Origin: Aphidius gifuensis
Lineage: Eukaryota; Arthropoda; Insecta; Hymenoptera; Braconidae
Reading direction: 5' to 3'
NCBI RefSeq assembly: GCF_014905175.1
Contig: NC_057789.1
Coordinates: forward strand, 22,936,555-23,000,554
DNA: 64,000 nt
Below are positions 24,640-36,790 of this stretch, in pieces (position 1 is the stretch's first letter; each line of letters starts with the position of its first letter). Made by a program: the position numbers and the translations under genes. Below the pieces are notes generated by a model. The model did not search any database. It was not told the origin of the DNA and saw only the letters and a list, made by a program, of their open reading frames with translations.

Positions 24640-25201
24640 GATCACGCGATTGGAAAGCTTTTTAATAATACGACCTTTTTCCTTTTTTTCATACTCCATA
24701 CTAAAGTTTTCCGATTTCTTATTCCATTTAAGAAATTATTTGTGAAACGCTTTGACACTATGTACTTGAATATAAACAAGTATCAGAGAGTGTTTGAAAA
24801 ATTTCTTTTCCCTCACACAGTTTGACCGAGAACTATTATTGTGGTACTATGCTGCGCGAGCGCTACAATGCGCAACCAGGCAGCGACACGGTAGCCTACC
24901 TGTAAATCGCCAGCAGCATGGAGATGCATGAAGATCTACATATGAAACTCTATAGTCAACAGCTAGAAATAAGAAAATTTCTGTTCTTGTTAAAATTTTT
25001 ATTCCATGCCCTATATTGATTGTATACTTATTAACTATCATCGTATAGTGTTGACTATCGTACGAAAAGAATTTAGAGTCGTTCCCCAGTCGCTTTTTTT
25101 ATGACGTTTATATGAAGTAAATAAGAAAAAAACGATAAATTAAGGTTAATTCCAAATTTCATCGCCGAACTAATACTTATATGCCTTGTAGTGACCATAA
25201 A
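24640..25201. repeat. Dispersed repeat fragments
   Basis: Bases about 24905-25060 match 40735-40890 (GGAGATGCATG, AACTCTATAGTCAACAGCTA). From 25138 a piggyBac-type MITE begins (TTAAGGTTAATTCC), a relative of the one at 27433, and is interrupted at 25202 by the next element. Confidence 0.6.
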
Positions 25202-25544
25202 CCCTGGTGAAAATGATTTCTCTGTTTTTTTACGATTTTAAAATGTTGGAGTAATTTAGAAAGAATCGGAGAAAATAAGAGAAAATGTGGACAAAAATCG
25301 GAACAAGTCGGAGATAATCGGATAAACGATTTTTTGTTTTTCTCCGATTTTTCTTCGAAATTTTTATTTAACAATATGCGGAGAAAATTGGAATGAAACG
25401 GAGAAAATCGGAGAAGTTCGTAGAAAACCGAAGCAACACGAAAAAAACCAAGGTAATGCGGAGAAAATCGGAAAACTAACGGAGAAAAACGGAAAAATAT
25501 CGGAGCCAAATCGAAGAAAATCTGAGAAATCATTTTCACCAGGG
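25202..25544. mobile_element. CCC...GGG element filled with CGGAGAAAAT words
   Basis: CCCTGGTGAAAATGATTTCT at 25202 and AGAAATCATTTTCACCAGGG ending at 25544 are perfect inverted termini. The interior is degenerate TCGGAGAAAA words. It is inserted in a MITE; intact relatives at about 27490 and 43735 read CCGTATATCAATAA or CCATATATCAATAA across the site. A 120-codon minus-strand frame is only the repeat. Confidence 0.8.
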
Positions 25545-25736
25545 TATCAATGATTACTTTTTAATTCTCGTTTTCGAAAAATTTTTGTGGTGCTACTGAT
25601 AAAAAACTCCATACTTATGTCAAGTAAGAGAAAAAAAAAGTGGGGAAACGAAAAGAGCTACCGTGCCTACATCGAAGCGACAGAGCAAACCTCTCACCCT
25701 CCAAAATCTTCACGCTTTTATTAATTATAAGATAAA
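25545..25736. repeat. Right part of the interrupted MITE and short spacer
   Basis: Continues the MITE interior (TTTTTGTGGTGCTACTGATA, compare 27530). No gene. Confidence 0.5.
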
Positions 25737-26907
25737 AAATTTTTAGTAACGGATCAGTTCTATTGAAAATTGAAAATTTTCAAAACTCCGGCGGAAGCCC
25801 GTGTGGTTCCTCTTGATTATTCCAATTTCATTTTAGTTTTTTTTTTTATTAATAATTTTAAATGATATGATTAAATATTTTTTCTTTTTTCCGCGCTGTT
25901 TTTCACCTGTCAAATTATGTACATAAATCAAAATACAGATGAAAAAAATTTGAGGTTATACCACTTGTAATTTAATAATTTTATTAGATTTGTTCAAAAA
26001 AGAAATCAATACAAATATAAAAAAAATAAATCGTTCAATTTACTTTCTTTTTAACTGAACAAATCTTCTTTAGAACCATTTTGTTTATTACTTTTATTTA
26101 TAAAAATTTGTCTATGGTAGTTTTTTTTTTCTTTTCAATAACATGATAATTCAAATAACTATTTTATCGATCAAGCAAATTGTAACCACAGCAAAGAAAG
26201 TTTTACGCATGCGCTTTAAACTCTTTTTTGAAGAAAAAATGTTTAAAATAAAAATCGGTAATTGTTTATATTTTGGATAACTTTTGAACAAATTAACATA
26301 AAAAAGTTTTATTAAGCTCAAAAAATTTGATATGAAATTCCTGAGAGCCACCCTGTCTTGATAAAAATCGCTAAAATCACTCCTTCGTTACTATTTTTCA
26401 ACTGTAACATAGAGGATGATAGTGATTGTTATAAACAATTGCTGATATCTAATTAACAAATGATCAGAGCAAATTTTATCAAGAGAGGGTGGCTCTCGGT
26501 ATCGAAAAGACAATTAATTTGAGCTATAAACAAAGCTTGTAAGTTAAAATTTTAAAGAGTTATGCAAAATATAAAAAAACAGCAATTTTGTTTTTTTGTT
26601 TATTAACAATCTTCCAACGGCATTAAAAACAATTTTCAACTCGATTATTATAAATTTCGTCATTCTTAATATCCTGGCAAAAAATCGCATCCATGATTTG
26701 TTCTTAGTTTTCTTATTATTTGACTTTGAAAATTATACGGTGATTGATTTTTGTTAATAACAAATTAAATAACAATTAAAATTACTTTTAATAAGTCCCC
26801 GGTTTTAGTATTTTCATAGACAAATAATTTGGTCTTAATACGATTCTAACTTTATTACTTTACAAGATATGATCATTTAAAAAAAAACGTGTATGAATTC
26901 AATACTA
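25737..26907. repeat. Dispersed repeat, copy 1 (copy 2 at 40978-42120)
   Basis: About 1.2 kb nearly collinear with 40978-42110: GAAAATTTTCAAAACTCCGG near the left and GTGTATGAATTCAATACTA at the right. The right tail TAGGCTTCGCCTAC is present at 34425, beyond the 7.5 kb insertion. No coding capacity. It serves as the paralogous empty site. Confidence 0.85.
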
Positions 26908-27210
26908 CACGGAGAAAAATATCCTGCGATTTTTACACAAAAAATAAAGTAAAATTTGGGACCGTATTGAAATATTGTAAGAATTCATTTTTTTTTTAGT
27001 AATCGACTGTTTCACGTATTTTTGTGTATAGTTTACATTCTTCTTGTAGAAGTGTTGTTTTACAAAGTTAAACTGCGAGAATTACATTTTTTTTGTAGAA
27101 ATGTTGTTTTATAAAGTTAAACTGTAGAAATTACCTTTATTTTGTAGAAATGGTGTTTTACCGACGAATCATGTAAAATTTACATTTTTTTTTGTTTTTG
27201 AATAATATAT

Positions 27211-28456
27211 CAGGGTTGCCAGACAGTCTAAAAGAGAAGTCTGGAGGGGGCTGAGCAAAAGTCTGGATTTATCTGGATGGCTTAGAAAAAATTAAAAACC
27301 CTAGCATTTTATTAAATTTTTTATTGTGTAAAACACGGAATATACCTATTAGTGCAAAATTTTCTCCTATTAATTTTTTAAAGATATTTATTAATATGTA
27401 AAAAAAAATATATTAATTTTTTTTTTTTAACATTAAGGTTGATTCCCAGTCGCATCACCGAACCAATATTTATGCCACGAAGGGCCCGTATATCAATAAC
27501 GCTATTTTTTATTCCCGTGTCCTAAAATTTTTTGTGGCGCCACTGATGAAAAAACTAAGTTCTTTAGTAGTATGTGTGTGCGTGGCTACACGCTAGCAAG
27601 CGAAGATTACATCGTACACTGAAACCATGCTTGTGTTCATGTCTGTGTGCTGCGTTTCTCGCGAAATTTTTGAATTTTAAAGTTATTTATTTTTAAAACG
27701 CAGCAGACGAAATACTAAAAATTTATATCAAAAATTTGTCTTTTCTAGCACTACAAACTGATAGAAATTTAACGTTTTCTGTTGCGTTTTGAAAAAGTTA
27801 TTAATAAAAATATGATGTACCGCCTATACTTTGCGTGTTAAAGTTGTCAACTTTGACAGTAAATATCTCAAAAAAACCACACAAAAAAAAAATTAAAAAA
27901 AATTGACAATGTAGATAATTATTTCATTTAAACATAAGATAAAAAAAAAAAAAATCTGTTGCGATTTCAGATTTCCAGAATCAACCTTAATATTAATATT
28001 GCTACTTAATATTTAATATAGGTATACATATAGTCCACATCGTAAAGTAGATAAGGTTAATAAAAAAGAATCATACATATTATAGCTATCCTAGATAAGA
28101 AATTTAAATGAATATATATTATAAAATTTCAATTCAAAATCAACCTTTGAAATTTTTAGATGCCATATGAATAATAAAATTTCGACAAAAAATTTCTGGT
28201 CATTTAATATCCCGCCACAAACATGGAAACCATAATAATGATTGTGATTGGTCCAAATTAATTTGTAGGTAATTTTTAGTTGTTATCTTTTATCGATATC
28301 TGTAAAAGTTTAGCGAAAGATTAAAATATAAATAAATAAAATAAAAAATCTAAAAAATCTAGAAAATCTGGAAAAAAATGATACAGAATCTGGATTCTGG
28401 ACAGCCACTAAAATGTCTGGAAGAATCCAGACAATTCTGGACGTCTGGCAACCCTG
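27211..28456. mobile_element. hAT-like element, 8-bp target duplication
   Basis: CAGGGTTGCCAGAC at 27211 and GTCTGGCAACCCTG ending at 28456, flanked on both sides by TAATATAT (27203-27210 and 28457-28464). An 8-bp duplication and a CAGGGTTG end are typical of hAT elements. It has no transposase and is itself interrupted by a MITE at 27433. Interior words TCTGGA/TCCAGA repeat near both ends. Confidence 0.9.
27433..27990. mobile_element. TTAA-flanked MITE nested in the hAT-like element
   Basis: TTAAGGTTGATTC and its complement GAATCAACCTTAA, flanked by TTAA. It has the palindromic core at 27840-27858. It belongs to the same family as 22724-23295 and the partial copies at 25138 and about 43688. 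Confidence 0.85.
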
Positions 28457-28559
28457 TAATATATAACGATTTTAAATTGACAAAAAAAAAAAAAAATTTT
28501 AGATTTTTTTTTTATTCAGAATATTAAGGGAGTTTGTTTTGTTTTATTTTGGTTTTTGC

Positions 28560-28652
28560 TTGTCCCGACCGGGATTTGAACCTACATCTACCTAAACCTG
28601 TATAAACCTATAATCCTAAAGCCAGTGCGTTATCCCCTGAGCCATCGAGCGT
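28560..28652 (-). repeat. tRNA-like block
   Basis: On the minus strand: CGCTCGATGGCTCAGGGGAT (A-box-like), an enlarged middle with repeated TAGGTTTA words, then GGTTCAAATCCCGGTCGGGA (B box). The acceptor ends do not pair well, so this is tRNA-derived, not functional. Confidence 0.55.
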
Positions 28653-28843
28653 AAACTTAAAAGTCGGAAAATTTTCGTCCATATCAAGGATGACATTCGA
28701 CAAATAAAAAATAATACATTTTTAATTGATAAATTGAATTAATAAAGAAATAAACATATAAAAAAAAATTAAAACATGAATGGAGTATAAAAATTAAAAA
28801 CAAATAAATAAACTAGAATTAACTGTGATATGAATATAGACTA

Positions 28844-29420
28844 CACTGAGAGAATTTTTGTTAATTTACGGGGCAAACCACTACGAAGTGGGCCAAGTTG
28901 ACATTTCCGTATTTAACTATTTATTTACACTAAGTTTTCGTGGTTACTACTATTTACGAAAGAAGACCGTAAAAATTCAGGAATTTATAATTACGGGAAT
29001 ATGATGTAAAAAATATCAAATTATCACGGAATTATTTTATTGCGCATTGAATATTTTACGGTGTATTCACGAGTTATTTTATAGTCTACGAAGGGTATAT
29101 AGATTATTTGTGAATATAACATCAAATATTCCGGTATGACACCGCAGATATAGAACGTTTACCAAGAAATTTATAAATACGGAAAAAAACTCTAAAAAAG
29201 TTAGCAAAACACTGACGAATTTTTAAGTTACCGATTTATATTTACAGGGGACCCCGTACTTTTACGGCTTCTTTTATTTTTTTATGACAACAAACAAATT
29301 TTAAAGGCTTTTAAAAATAGAGAATTTATTTTTACGGGGCACCCCGTACTTATAAAAAACATATAACGTCAACAAAGGTATAATTACAAAATACCCCGTA
29401 GTTTTATCTAAAAGAAAAAC
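28844..29420. repeat. Words of ACGGGGCACCCCGTA type
   Basis: It begins CTACACTGAGAGAATTTTTG (a CACTGAG terminus next to TA) and carries degenerate ACGGGGCACCCCGTACTT words to about 29405. No matching right terminus was identified. Confidence 0.5.
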
Positions 29421-29479
29421 AAAAAAAAAAATTTATTTACACGACAGTCGTAATTGACACGATGCAAATAATTTTAATT

Positions 29480-32400
29480 AGTAACAAACATGTATTTTAT
29501 TTATAAAATAAATAAAAAATGTCCAAGGAAAATCAGTAGTTAAGGAAAAGATGTAGATAAGGAATTAATGTGACTAAGGAATTATGTTCTTGAAACATAA
29601 TTTTTTGGCAACATTAATTCCTTAGCTACTGCTTTTCCTTGGACATTTGTATTTTTAAAAAATAAATTTACATGTATTTGTCCTTGGACATTTGTATTTT
29701 TAAAAAATAAATTTACATGTATTTTATTTATAAAATAAATGAAAAATGTCCAAGGAAAAGCAGTAGCTAAGGAAAAGATGTAGCTAAGGAATTAATGTGG
29801 CTAAGGAATTATTTCCTTGAAATATAATTTTTTGGCAACATTAATTCCTCAGCCACATTAATTCCTTAGCTACCGCTTTTCCTTGGACATTTTTTATTTA
29901 TTTTATAAGTAAAATACATGTTAATTTATTTTTTAAAAATACAAATGTCCGAGGAAAAGCAGTAGCTAAGGAAAAGATGTAGCTGAGGAATTATTGTGAC
30001 TAAGGAATTATTTCCTTGAAACATAATTCTTTGGCAACCTCAATTCCTTAGCTACATCTTTTTCTTAGCTACTGCTTTTCCTTGGACATTTTTTATTTAT
30101 TTTATAAATAAAATACATGTAAATTTATTTTTTAAAAATACAAATGTCCAAGGAAAAGCAGTAGCTAAGGAATTAATGTGGCTAAGGAATTAATGTTGCC
30201 AAAAAATTATATTTGAGGGAAATAAATCCTTAGTCACATTAATTTCTTAGCTACATCTTTTTCTTAGCTACATCTTTTCCTTAGCTACTGCTTTTCCTTG
30301 GGCATTTGTATTTTTCAAAAATAAATTTACATGTATTTTTAAAAAATAAATTTACATGAATTTTATTTATAAAATAAATAAAAAATGTCCAAGGAAAAGC
30401 AGTATTAAGGAATACTGAATTAATGTTGCCAAAATTTTATTTCAGGAAATAATTCCTTAGTCACATTAATTTAGCTACATCTTTTCTTTTAGCTACTGCT
30501 TTTCCTTGGACATTTTTCATTTATTTTATAAATAAAATACATGTAAATTTATTTTTTTAAAATACATATGTCCAAGGAAAAGCAGTAGCTAAGGAAAGAT
30601 GTAGCTAAGGAATTCATGTGACTAAAAAATTATTTCCTTGGAATATAATTTTTTGGCAACATTAATTCCTTAGCTACTGCTTTTCCTTGGACATTTGTAT
30701 TTTTAAAAAATAAATTTACATGTATTTGTCCTTGGACATTTTTTTTGAAAATTACATGATGTATTTTATTTATAAAATAAATGAAAAATGTCCAAGGAAA
30801 ACCAGTAGCTAAGGAAAAGATGTAGCTAAGGAATTAATGTGGCTAAGGAATTATTTCCTTGAAATATAATTTTTTGGCAACATTAATTCCTCAACCACAT
30901 TAATTCCTTAGCTACTGCTTTTCCTTGGACATTTTTCATTTATTTTATAAATAAAATACATGTAAATTTATTTTTTAAAAATACAAATGTCCAAGGAAAA
31001 GCAGTAGCTAAGGAAAAGATGTAGCTAAGAAAAAGATGTAGCTAAGGAATTAATGTCGATTTTTTATACATTAATTCCTTAGCTACATCTTTTCCTTAGC
31101 TACTACTTTACCTTGGACATTTTTTTATTTATTTTATAAATAAAATACATGTAAATTTATTTTTTAAAAATACAAATGTCCAAGGAAAAGCAGTAGCTAA
31201 GGAATTAATGTGGCTAAGGAATTAATGTTGCCAAAAAATTATATTTGAGGGAAATAAATCCTTAGTCACATTAATTTCTTAGCTACATCTTTTTCTTAGC
31301 TACATCTTTTCCTAAGCTACTGCTTTTCCTTGGGCATTTGTATTTTTCAAAAATAAATTTACATGTATTTTTAAAAAATAAATTTACATGAATTTTATTT
31401 ATAAAATAAATAAAAAATGTCCAAGGAAAAGCAGTAGCTAAGAAAAAGATGTAGCTAAGGAATTCATGTGACTAAGGAATTATTTCCTTGGAATATAATT
31501 TTTTGGCAACATTAATTCCTTAGCTACTGCTTTTCCTTGGACATTTGTATTTTTAAAAAATAAATTTACATGTATTTGTCCTTGGACATTTGTATTTTTG
31601 AAAAATAAATTTACATGTATTTTATTTATAAAATAAATGAAAAATGTCCAAGGAAAAGATGTAGCTAAGGAATTAATGTGGCTAAGGAATTATTTCCTTG
31701 AAATATAATTTTTTGGCAACATTAATTCCTTAGCTACATCTTTTCCTTAGCTACTACTTTACCTTGGACATTTTTTTATTTATTTTATAAATGAAATACA
31801 TGTAAATTTATTTAAAACAATGTCCAAAGCAGCTAAGTGAATAATGTGGTTAGGATTAATGTTGCCAAAAAATTATATTTCAGGGAAATAAATCCTTAGT
31901 CACATTAATTCCTTAGCTACATCTTTTCCTTAGCTACTGCTTTTCCTTGGACATTTGTATTTTTAAAAAATAAATTTACATGTATTTGTCCTTGGACATT
32001 TGTATTTTTGAAAAATAAATTTACATGTATTTTATTTATAAAATAAATGAAAAATGTCCAAGGAAAACCAGTAGCTAAGGAAAAGATGTAGCTAAGGAAT
32101 TAATGTGGCTAAGGAATTATTTCCTTGAAATATAATTTTTTGGCAACATTAATTCCTCAACCACATTAATTCCTTAGCTACTGCTTTTCCTTGGACATTT
32201 TTCATTTATTTTATAAATAAAATACATGTAAATTTATTTTTTAAAAATACAAATGTCCAAGGAAAAGCAGTAGCTAAGGAATTAATGTGGCTAAGGAATT
32301 AATGTTGCCAAAAAATTATATTTGAGGGAAATAAATCCTTAGTCACATTAATTTCTTAGCTACATCTTTTTCTTAGCTACATCTTTTCCTTAGCTACTGC

Positions 32401-33880
32401 TTTTTCTTGGACATTTGTATTTTTAAAAAATAAATTTACATGTATTTTTAAAAAATAAATTAACATGTATTTTATTTATAAAATAAATAAAAAATGTCCA
32501 AGGAAAAGCAGTAGCCAAGGAAAAGATGTAGCTAAGGAATTAATTTGACTAAGGAATTATTTCCTTGGAACATAATTTTTTGGCAACATTAATTCCTTGG
32601 CCACTGCTTTTCTTCGGACATTTGTATTTTGAAGAAATAAATTTACATGTATTTGTCCTTGGACATTTGTATTTTTGAAAAATAAATTTACATGTATTTT
32701 ATTTATAAAATAAATAAAAAATGTCCAAGGAAAAGATGTAGCTAAGGAATTAATGTGACTAAGGAATTATGTTCTTGAAAGATAATTTTTTGGCAACATT
32801 AATTCCTTAGGTACATCAATTTCTTAGCTACTGCTTTTCTTTGAACATTTTTTATTTATTTTATAAATGAAATACATGTAAATTTATTTTTAAAAAATAC
32901 AAATGTCCAAGGAAAAGCAGTAGCTAAGGAATTAATGTATATGAATTAATGTTGCCAAAAATTATATTTCAGGAAATAAATTTAGTCACATTAATTCCTT
33001 AGTTTTATCTTTTCCTTAGTTCCTTGACATTTTTCATTTATTTTATAAATAAAATACATGTAAATTTATTTTTAAAAATACAAATGTCCAGGAAAAGTAG
33101 TACTAAGGAAAGATAGTTAAAGATGTAGCTAAGGAATTAATGTCGATTTTTTATACATTAATTCCTTAGCTACATCTTTTCCTTAGCTACTACTTTACCT
33201 TGGACATTTTTTTATATATTTTATAAATAAAATACATGTAAATTTATTTTTTAAAAATACAAATGTCCAAGGAAAAGCAGTAGCTAAGGAATTAATGTGG
33301 CTAAGGAATTAATGTTGCCAAAAAATTCCATTTCAGGGAAATAAATCCTTAGTCACATTAATTTCTTAGCTACATCTTTTTTTTAGCTACATCTTTTCCT
33401 TAGCTACTGCTTTTCCTTGGACATTTGTATTTTTCAAAAATAAATTTACATGTATTTTTAAAAAATAAATTTACATGAATTTTATTTATAAAATAAATAA
33501 AAAATGTCCAAGGAAAAGCAGTAGCTAAGGAATTAATGTGGCTAAGGAATTAATGTTGCCAAAAAATTATATTTCAAGGAAATAATTCCTTAGTCACATT
33601 AATTCTTTAGCTACATCTTTTCCTTAGCTACTGCTTTTCCTTGGACATTTTTCATTTATTTTATAAATAAAATACATGTAGATTTATTTTTTAAAAATAC
33701 AAATGTCCAAGGAAAAGCAGTAGCTAAGGAATTAATGTGGCTAAGGAATTAATGTTGCCAAAAAATTATATTTCAAGGAAATAAATCCTTAGTCACATTA
33801 ATTCCTTAGCTACATTTTTTTCTTAGCTACATCTTTTCCTTAGCTACTGCTTTTTTATTTATTTTAAAATATAATTATTG
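29480..33880. repeat. 4.4 kb array of palindromic hairpin units
   Basis: About twenty units of roughly 200 bp. Each unit is a hairpin: ATGTCCAAGGAAAAGCAGTA GCTAAGG on one arm, ATTAATTCCTTAGC TACTGCTTTTCC TTGGACAT on the other, around a TTTTTTGGCAACATT centre. Linkers between hairpins are themselves palindromic (ATTTTATTTATAAAATAAAT, TTTACATGTATTT). Units differ by small indels and word swaps. There is no open frame over 60 codons in either direction. A small relative lies at 3400-4060. Confidence 0.9.
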
Positions 33881-34422
33881 TGTCGTACGGCTGTAAAAGT
33901 AATTTAAACTACGTATTAATTTGTTTGGCAAAAAAACATTTCGACAAAAAAGCAAGAGTGGGAGCAATGTGTACGTCACAATATTTCTACGGAAAAAGTG
34001 TAAATTTTACGTTCCAACGACGTAAATCAAAAAGATCACTGAATAAATGTTTTTTTTTCATGTTTTTTCGGTAAATTTTACAATAAATAAGATGAATTCT
34101 ATTAAATTATTCTGGTGTTTAATTTTCTCGGAATATCCGGTATTTCTCCTAAAAAAATGTAAAATTAACAATAAAATATTACAAAATTTATCTTTCTTTT
34201 AATGCAAACTTTACATTTTCTCATATGAAATAAGTTTCCATTTAAAAATAATAAATCTTACAATATAGTCAATGAAAATTTTATGGGATTTATCAGATAA
34301 CGTAGAATCATTTTTTATTTATGTAAAAATTACACAAAATTATGGTGTATTTCGCAGATGTCGGCAACGGTCCCAAATTTTACAATAATCTGTGTAAAAA
34401 TCGCAGGATATTTTTCTCAGTG

Positions 34423-34814
34423 TATAGGCTTCGCCTACGTAAAAATTCAGTAAGATGGAAAAATTCCTCTCTGTGTTGATCCCATAAATCGATATCAAGC
34501 TTTTTAATAAAAAAAAATCGAAATTTCTGGATGTATACTTTTTCTTAAACGATAACATCAAATTAAGAAGTTTGCGTTTTTGCTGACATTTCTTCAATAC
34601 TCCAGAGGAATCTTATAATCATCCGGATACCCCTACAGGTAGAAATGATACCCCATGGTAGAAATAATCTTTCCGGATTTTATCTCCGAATGTATAAACA
34701 ATATGGACAAAAACTTTTTGAAACTGAAAAAAAAAAGCTAACGACAATATACCAACAGTCAACACTACATGGCTCAAACGGCCTAGCAATAAAATACACC
34801 ATTTAACGAAAGAC
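34423..34814. repeat. Target-repeat tail and CCC-type terminus remnants
   Basis: TAGGCTTCGCCTAC at 34425 is the right tail of the dispersed repeat. ACAGGTAGAAATGAT and CCCATGGTAGAAATAATC (about 34635-34670) look like isolated CCC-class termini. No convincing gene. Confidence 0.4.
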
Positions 34815-35160
34815 ATGGGTAACATCCAGTTAGAAAACCAAATAAATGAATTTTATGAATCATTTAGAAAAACGCAAATTTACCCAGAAGGTATGAGAAA
34901 AGTTATATATGAAGAAGTCGAAGAGCATTCAAAAATAGCCAAGCCAATAAAAGCCCAAAGCTTTGACAATATACAGAACATACATATGACTCTCAAAAAT
35001 CTAGTAAAAAAAGCTATCATACAAATAATTCATATTTTCAATGCATGTCTTTACACATCATATTTTCCCATGCAATGAAAAAGAGCAAAGATCTTGCCTT
35101 TTAAAAAACCCAGGTAAAGATCATAAGTTCCCCCAAAGCTACAGGCCGATAAGTTAATAA
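34815..35160 (+). pseudogene. Non-LTR retrotransposon (LINE) reverse-transcriptase fragment
   Basis: The frame at 34815-35078 ends in IFNACLYTSYFPMQ. The next codons in a broken frame read KRAKILPFKKP, then KDHKFPQSYRPIS-like sequence to about 35150. This block (NACL...YFP..WK.A...KPGK....SYRPIS) is the start of the RT domain in jockey/RTE/I-type LINEs. Upstream and downstream parts are missing, so it is a dead fragment. Confidence 0.7.
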
Positions 35161-36746
35161 TTTTTCCGGAAATTCTCCTGAATCGTTCCAGATTTTTCGA
35201 GGAATTCTCCGTATCATTTTTGTAGAGCTCTGTATTGTTCTGAAATTATTCCGTACATTTTCTTGATCCAACAGATATTCACCAACCTATAATTTATGCA
35301 TAAAAAAAAAAAGAATTTAGAATACGTTGTTTAAATACCACATGGTTGCTACGATTAGATTCATGAAATGAAAAATTTTTAATTTTTGACGATAATCTTT
35401 TATTCGTTTATTTTTCTTCATTTCACCCACTAATTCAGGTATTTTGTAATTGAGGGTCCGGATACAGTAACACGCTCCGCGCTCGAAGACAAGAAAAAGC
35501 GACGTTGTTTAAGTTGATAATTAAAATTGAAAAATAAAAAAAATAAAAAATACAGTCATCTATAAAATTGAAAAATATACATTTTTATTTAAATAATTTT
35601 TTTTTATGATAATTAGTTAAAGAGATAAAGAATAAAAACGAAATTTTTTTTTTTTGAAAAAATACTTTTTTTTAAACATATAACTCGTAATAACTTCTTT
35701 AAAAATTAATAAATTGACCTGAAAATTTGACTGTAGCTTTATTATAGACGAGCGATGGCAACCGTAACATTAAAAAATCTATTTATTAATATTGTTTAAT
35801 TTTTATTATATGATTGTTTAATGTCAATGAAAAATTCAATTTGTCAAACTTTGAATGAAAAAAGAGTCGGAGAAATTTCAAAACTGAGTAACTTATCAGC
35901 GGCAATATTGTTAAGCAGTATATCAAGAAGTTTTATACAAATTTTTAGATATTTTTATTAATTATTTACTGAGTTATTAATTTAATAACAAATTCAGAAC
36001 CACCGTTAAGGCTATACATGCGTGATTGTCCGCCCCTTCTCTCGCGAACGCCTATGCTCGCGCGTTCGTATATCCATTAAATAGAAACGATATATGCGCT
36101 ATTTATAAAGGGGGCTTCGAGGGGCTTGCACCCCAACTATCAACAGCAATAAAATTTTAAATGTATTTGATTTATAAACTCAATTACTAATTATTATATC
36201 ATCTCTAATTGGTTTAGCCACGTTCTATATTTTTTATTTTTTAATATTGCAATTACGCTACATTGCAAAACGTTAAACAAAAAAAAAAAAAAACAAAAAA
36301 AATAATAAAAAAGATCGAAAAAAAAATTTTTTTTTTCAATTAAATGAATAATATTAAAATAATAATATAATTCTGTAAAAAAATTATTATTAAATGGAGA
36401 TTATTATTATTAAATAAAGGTGGAGAAAGTTGGAAAAAAGGCGAAAAAAGTTGAAAAAAATTGGAGAAAAATTTTAAATATTAATTTTAAATATTTTAAA
36501 TATTTAAGGAAAAAATGGAGGCCGAAAACAGAGCCATCTGTTTATGAAATTAAAAATTGAGTGAAGGTACTTTTTTTTTCTAAAATGTACGTTCCTCCCA
36601 CTCCGCGAAATACTTTTCTAAAATCTCTTGTAGCAATCCTTCAGCCAACTTTTATATTTATAGTATTGAAATAATGCGGGAATCATTCATTATATATATC
36701 AATATATCGCCGAATATCGCACTCCCATTTTTTAAATAATTATAGG
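35161..36746. repeat. Dispersed repeat copy and simple A+T sequence
   Basis: 35139-35280 holds degenerate TCCGGAAATTCTCC words. 35570-36100 is the second copy of the repeat at 11510-12030. 36240-36500 is A- and T-rich simple sequence with GGAGAAAAT words. No gene. Confidence 0.6.
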
Positions 36747-36790
36747 GGAGAGTGGTCTAATATGAGCAGGGTGTCCAATATGAGCACCTT
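36747..36790. repeat. Likely transposon end beside the pogo-like gene
   Basis: GGGAGAGTGGTCTAATATGA then GCAGGGTGTCCAATATGAGC: a duplicated TCCAATATGAGC word that looks like a terminal repeat of a DNA transposon. No matching complement was found on the far side of the gene, so the other end is probably lost. Confidence 0.4.

Larger units (their letters stand above)
26908..34422. mobile_element. 7.5 kb TIR element with TA target duplication
   Basis: CACGGAGAAAAATATCCTGC at 26908 and its near complement ending at 34422 open about 58-bp inverted repeats that extend to GGGACCGT. The target reads AATACTA on the left and TATAGGC on the right, while the uninterrupted copy at 42105-42115 reads AATACTATAGGC, giving a TA duplication as in Tc1/mariner/pogo elements. 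There is no transposase frame inside. The interior holds a 50-bp tandem repeat (about 27030-27160), a nested hAT-like element, a tRNA-like block and the large hairpin array. Confidence 0.85.

Noticed and set aside
25177..25539. 120-codon minus-strand frame rich in Phe/Ser/Pro
   Set aside because: It is the translation of CGGAGAAAAT words in a non-coding element.
26151..26351. Minus-strand 66-codon frame shared with 41332-41559
   Set aside because: It is shared only because the two regions are copies of the same repeat; there is no start context, promoter or domain.
29480..33880. CRISPR-like array of regularly spaced repeats
   Set aside because: Units are palindromes with variable length, the intervening sequence is not unique spacer sequence, and the context is eukaryotic.
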